A stretch of 8,523 bases of DNA from Actinomycetota bacterium (GTDB lineage: Bacteria; Actinomycetota; Acidimicrobiia; Spongiisociales; ZC4RG35): NCBI GenBank assembly GCA_003242515.1, contig QGUS01000057.1, positions 1-8,523 of the forward strand, read 5' to 3'. The number at the start of each line of letters is the position of its first letter. The first letter of the stretch is position 1. The position numbers were made by a program, and so were the translations under genes. Below the pieces are notes generated by a model. The model saw nothing but the letters and a program-made list of their open reading frames with translations, did no database searches and was not told the DNA's origin. Of this stretch, positions 6,076 through 8,523 are shown piece by piece.

Positions 6076-6689
6076 AGCGTGCCGAAGAGGCGGTCGCCCA
6101 TGTCGCCGAGTCCCGGCGTGATGTAGAAGCGGTCGTTGAGCTCCCGGTCCAGGGTGGCGGCGACGATCCGCACGTCGGGATGGTCGACGGCCATGCGACC
6201 GACGCCCTCCGGGCAGGCGACCACGCAGACGGCGGTGATGTCGCGGGCGCCGTTCTCCTTCACCTTGTTGACGGCCCAGGAGAGCGACCCTCCGGTGGCC
6301 AGCATCGGCTCCAGGATCAGGACCCGGGCGTCGACCAGGGTCGGGAACTTCGTGTAGTACTCGACCGGTTCGGCGGTCTCCTCGTCCCGCTGCACTCCGG
6401 CGAAGCCGATGGCGGCGTCGGGCACCAACGTCAGCACCGACTCGAGCAGGCCGAGGCCGGCGCGGAGGACTGCCACCGCCACGATCGGACGGTGGATGCG
6501 GTGTCCCGTGGTGTGCTCGAGAGGGGTCTCGATCTCCACCTCGTCGGTGGGCATGTCCGAGAGCGCCTCGGCGACCAGGAAGTAGCCGAGGCGGCGGGCG
6601 GTCTCCCGGAACTCGGGTGGCTCGGTGTGGCGGTCCCGCAGCACCGTGAGCAGGTCCCGGGCCAGCGGGTGGTCGAGGATCTCGAGCAT
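6072..6689 (-). CDS. upp: Uracil phosphoribosyltransferase
   Basis: A cytoplasmic salvage enzyme joining uracil and PRPP to give UMP. From the chosen ATG it is 205 residues, the usual size. It has HPLARDLL (7-14), VLRAG (74-78), YYTKFP (111-116), the PRPP loop EPMLATGGS (127-135) and the uracil-binding end YITPGLGDMGDR (189-200). Two starts are possible. The ATG at 6689 has GGAGG seven bases upstream and matches the family N-terminus (MLEILDHPL). The ATG at 6740 adds 17 residues rich in glycine and alanine, overlaps the XdhC stop as ATGA, and has GGGGAG only four bases upstream. I prefer 6689, but the longer form fits the overlap habit of this region. Function is near certain; the start is about 55:45. 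It follows the XdhC genes and overlaps the ATL gene at its 3' end. Confidence 0.93.
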   Translation of the reverse strand: MLEILDHPLARDLLTVLRDRHTEPPEFRETARRLGYFLVAEALSDMPTDEVEIETPLEHTTGHRIHRPIVAVAVLRAGLGLLESVLTLVPDAAIGFAGVQRDEETAEPVEYYTKFPTLVDARVLILEPMLATGGSLSWAVNKVKENGARDITAVCVVACPEGVGRMAVDHPDVRIVAATLDRELNDRFYITPGLGDMGDRLFGTL

Positions 6690-6696
6690 CCCGTGG

Positions 6697-6701
6697 CCTC
6701 C
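6697..6701 (-). promoter_or_regulatory. Ribosome binding site favouring the internal upp start
   Basis: GGAGG on the minus strand, seven bases before the ATG at 6689-6687. It is the best-placed Shine-Dalgarno near upp and the main reason for choosing the shorter protein. Confidence 0.5.
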
Positions 6702-6736
6702 GGGCCCGGCGGCCCGAATGCGGCCCGCGATCTCCG

Positions 6737-7510
6737 TCATGTGTCTCCCCTCTGCTTGTGCACCCGCCCTTCGACTCCGTGGAGCGACAGGCCGGTGCCG
6801 GCTCCGTATCTCACAAGTGTCATCTCGGCGAGGATCGACACGGCCACCTCCTGCGGCGTCTCGGCACCGATGTCGAGGCCGATGGGCGAGTGGATCTTGC
6901 CGATCTCCTCGTCCGTGAAGCCGAGATTCTGGAGACGCTCCACCCGGAGGGCGTGGGTGCGCCGGCTGCCCATGGCGCCGATGTACCTGGGGTTGCCCCT
7001 GAGGGCCGCTTCCAGGGCGGGCGTCTCGTGACGCGGGTCGTGGGAGAGGACGACCACCCAGGTGCGGCGGTCGAAGGCGAGCTCCTCCATCAGGTCGGCG
7101 GGCCAGCCGAGGAGCACGCGATGCGCCTGCGGGAAACGCTCCCTGGTGGCGAACATCGGCCGGGAGTCGATGACCGTCACCCGGTAGCCCATCTGCGAGG
7201 CGAAGGAGCAGAGGGCCTGGCCGATGTGGACCGCCCCGAAGACGTAGAGGTCGGGCGGCGGGGCCAGCGTCTCGATGAACACCTGGTGCTCGCCGTACTC
7301 GAGGGCGCGGTGCTGTTCGTGCTGCATCAGGGCGACCGCGTCCTCGGAGACGTCCGCGAGGAGGTCGTCGGGGAGGCTGCCGGCGACGACGGCGCCGTTC
7401 TCGTCGAAGACGGCCTTGGCCCCGATGGCGGGGCCGGCGATCACGGTCGCCACCGAGCCGAACCGCTCGGCGTCCAGGATCGCGGCGATTGCCTCGTTGA
7501 TCCCGCTCAC
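6737..7510 (-). CDS. XdhC/CoxI-type protein, Rossmann-domain part
   Basis: A 257-residue protein carrying the C-terminal half of XdhC. XdhC proteins bind molybdenum cofactor and help sulfurate and insert it into xanthine dehydrogenase or CO-dehydrogenase type enzymes. Residues 1-85 look like a worn second copy of the XdhC/CoxI domain (ATVIAGPAIGAKAVF, ending HQVFIETLAPPP). The Rossmann domain follows: FGAVHIGQAL (91-100), a changed GxGHxG loop with VIDSRP at its second strand (113-118), then YIGAMGSRRT (176-185) and HSPIGLDIGAETPQE (207-221). The GTG start overlaps the stop of the N-terminal gene as GTGA, with only weak Shine-Dalgarno, so it is probably coupled. The pair stands for what is one gene in many bacteria; both parts look complete, so a frameshift is unlikely. 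Confidence 0.88.
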   Translation of the reverse strand: MSGINEAIAAILDAERFGSVATVIAGPAIGAKAVFDENGAVVAGSLPDDLLADVSEDAVALMQHEQHRALEYGEHQVFIETLAPPPDLYVFGAVHIGQALCSFASQMGYRVTVIDSRPMFATRERFPQAHRVLLGWPADLMEELAFDRRTWVVVLSHDPRHETPALEAALRGNPRYIGAMGSRRTHALRVERLQNLGFTDEEIGKIHSPIGLDIGAETPQEVAVSILAEMTLVRYGAGTGLSLHGVEGRVHKQRGDT

Positions 7511-7815
7511 CAGGGCTCGATGAAGACTTCGATGGTGCCGCCGCAGGCCATGCCGACCTCGAAGGCCTCCTCGTCGGCGATGCCGTAGGTCACCAGCTTG
7601 GGCTCGCCGCTGGCGATCACCTCCTGAGCGTGGAGGTAGACGTCGTTCTCGACGCAGCCGCCGCTGACCGATCCCTCCATGTCGCCGGCGTCGCTGACCA
7701 GGAACTTCGAGCCCTCGGGCCGGGGCGCGCTCCCGTGGACGCGGACCACGGTGGCGACCGCCACCTTCTTTCCTTCGCTGACCCAGCGGTTGCGTAGCGC
7801 CAGCTGGCTTCTCAT
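7507..7815 (-). CDS. XdhC/CoxI-type protein, N-terminal domain only
   Basis: A 102-residue stand-alone XdhC_CoxI domain. It shows all the conserved blocks of the N-terminal half of XdhC: GSAPRPEGSKF (28-38), GSVSGGCVE (48-56, with C54) and GMACGGTIEVFIEP (88-101, with C91). The conserved cysteines are intact, so the domain is probably active and works with the Rossmann protein encoded next, whose GTG overlaps its stop codon. It likely serves in maturation of a molybdenum hydroxylase. The ATG at 7815 fits the family start but has only a weak Shine-Dalgarno (TAGG), and an 8-base inverted repeat ends four bases upstream. The CoxE-like gene lies 54 bases upstream. Confidence 0.9.
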   Translation of the reverse strand: MRSQLALRNRWVSEGKKVAVATVVRVHGSAPRPEGSKFLVSDAGDMEGSVSGGCVENDVYLHAQEVIASGEPKLVTYGIADEEAFEVGMACGGTIEVFIEPW

Positions 7816-7819
7816 CGCC

Positions 7820-7847
7820 GGGAAGCCTACCGCCGCGCCGGCTTCCC
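7820..7847 (-). promoter_or_regulatory. 8-base inverted repeat just before the XdhC start
   Basis: On the minus strand GGGAAGCC and GGCTTCCC pair perfectly around a 12-base loop (GGCGCGGCGGTA), in the 54-base gap between the CoxE-like gene and the XdhC N-terminal gene. The 3' arm ends four bases before the ATG. No T run follows. It could act as an attenuator or as a fold that controls access to the start codon. Confidence 0.4.
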
Positions 7848-7869
7848 CGAACGCCCGGTGGCGCCTCCG

Positions 7870-8523
7870 TCAGGATGCGCGGCGGGCCATGGGGCGAGCC
7901 GCCACGGCCCGCGGGCGGGCCATGGAGTCGAGGAGCGCCACCAGATCGGCGAGGTCGCGGACGCTGGCCGCCGGGAGCAGGAGGTCGATGTGGGGGAGCA
8001 CGGCCTTCATGCCCCGGGTCTCCGGGCGGTAGTCGGCGTGCGTCGCCAGCGGGTTGAGCCAGATGAGCCGGTGGACGGACCGGGACAGGCGGGCGGCCTC
8101 CCGGGACAGCAGCCCGGGGTCGCCGCAGTCCCACCCGTCGGAGAGCACCAGGGCGATCGGCCCGCCCCGGGCGAGGCGCCGGCTCCACTGGCGGTTCCAC
8201 TGGGAGAGGGCATCGCCGATCTTCGTGCCACCGGACCAGTCGCCGACCGTGCCGCCCACTTCCTCGAGCGCGGAGCGGACGTCGCGCCGGTCCAGCCCGT
8301 CGGTGATCCGGGTCAGCTGCGTGGAGAAGGTGAAGGCCTCGACCGATCCGAGGTGCCGTCGGGCCGCATGGGCGAACACCAGGAACATCTCCGCGTACCG
8401 CTCCATGGAGCCGGGGATGTCGGCGAGGATACCCACGGGCCGCGGGCGCACCCGGGGGGCCCGCGGCCGCAGGGGCATGAGGCCGCGCCCGGGGCCAACC
8501 ACCCGCCGAGGGGGGGGGCGCAG
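7870..8523 (-). CDS. CoxE-like von Willebrand A protein, C-terminal part (5' end off window)
   Basis: The frame is open to the window edge, and 217 residues are visible; CoxE proteins usually have a further N-terminal part. A proline/arginine-rich linker leads into a VWA domain of the CoxE type: LADIPGSMERYAEMF, EAFTFSTQLTRIT, WSGGTKIGDAL, LVLSDGWDCGDP, HRLIWLNPL and RGMKAVLPHID. In CO-dehydrogenase clusters CoxE works with the AAA ATPase CoxD in building the molybdenum active site. The metal site (MIDAS) keeps its Asp, the last Ser, the Thr of GGT and the Asp of SDG. The first serine of DxSxS is proline (codon 8415-8413, CCC). A GTG at 8502 is only an apparent start. The nine-G run at 8510-8518 could hide an indel. 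It lies 54 bases upstream of the XdhC pair, which supports a shared role. Confidence 0.88.
   Translation of the reverse strand: MRPPPRRVVGPGRGLMPLRPRAPRVRPRPVGILADIPGSMERYAEMFLVFAHAARRHLGSVEAFTFSTQLTRITDGLDRRDVRSALEEVGGTVGDWSGGTKIGDALSQWNRQWSRRLARGGPIALVLSDGWDCGDPGLLSREAARLSRSVHRLIWLNPLATHADYRPETRGMKAVLPHIDLLLPAASVRDLADLVALLDSMARPRAVAARPMARRAS

Noticed and set aside
7507..7510. XdhC split explained as a sequencing frameshift
   Set aside because: The stop and the GTG form a clean 4-base overlap, the first protein ends just after its conserved VFIEP block, and the second begins with its own degenerate domain copy. An error is possible but not the simplest reading.
8510..8518. Run of nine G residues at the window end as a biological signal
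   Set aside because: It lies inside the CoxE-like reading frame in a proline/arginine-rich linker. It is better explained by GC-rich coding sequence or sequence error near an end.
1..8523. CRISPR arrays, insertion sequences, phage genes or attachment sites
   Set aside because: No regularly spaced repeats, transposase or integrase frames, or flanking direct repeats were seen; the window is almost fully occupied by metabolic genes.

Overview
The window is a dense, very GC-rich stretch of bacterial chromosome (about 70% G+C by eye) in which every gene lies on the minus strand, so transcription runs from the high coordinates to the low ones. The style suggests a free-living GC-rich bacterium: short gaps, repeated 4-base NTGA stop/start overlaps, and GTG and TTG starts. 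The EtfB fragment and the split XdhC pair look most like Actinomycetota, perhaps an uncultured acidimicrobial or related lineage, but that placement is an inference.

In transcription order, the right end (8523 to about 6737) holds molybdenum-hydroxylase accessory genes. These are the C-terminal part of a CoxE-like von Willebrand A protein, followed by XdhC/CoxI split into two overlapping genes, an N-terminal domain protein and a Rossmann-domain protein. This kind of module matures CO-dehydrogenase or xanthine-dehydrogenase type enzymes; the enzyme itself would be outside the window. Next come uracil phosphoribosyltransferase (upp) and a tiny alkyltransferase-like (ATL) protein that overlaps it by four bases.

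The middle (5765 to 1887) is the most distinctive region: a cytoplasmic SIMPL-domain protein, then N-acetylornithine carbamoyltransferase (argF'), a fused N-acetylglutamate synthase/kinase, and argC. The three arginine genes all match the variant pathway known from Xanthomonas. In that pathway ornithine stays acetylated through carbamoylation, and one bifunctional protein makes and phosphorylates N-acetylglutamate. Acetylcitrulline deacetylase, argD, argG and argH are not in the window.

After a 172-base non-coding gap with a possible folded leader and a possible terminator come a thymidine/pyrimidine-nucleoside phosphorylase and the first 122 codons of electron-transfer flavoprotein beta subunit. 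The phosphorylase and upp together form a pyrimidine salvage route (nucleoside to uracil to UMP). No mobile elements, tRNA or rRNA genes, or CRISPR arrays were seen. No wholly new system is evident. The items most worth following up are the acetyl-ornithine arginine cluster with its SIMPL gene, the Trp-Trp ATL protein, the split XdhC, and the candidate leader RNA.
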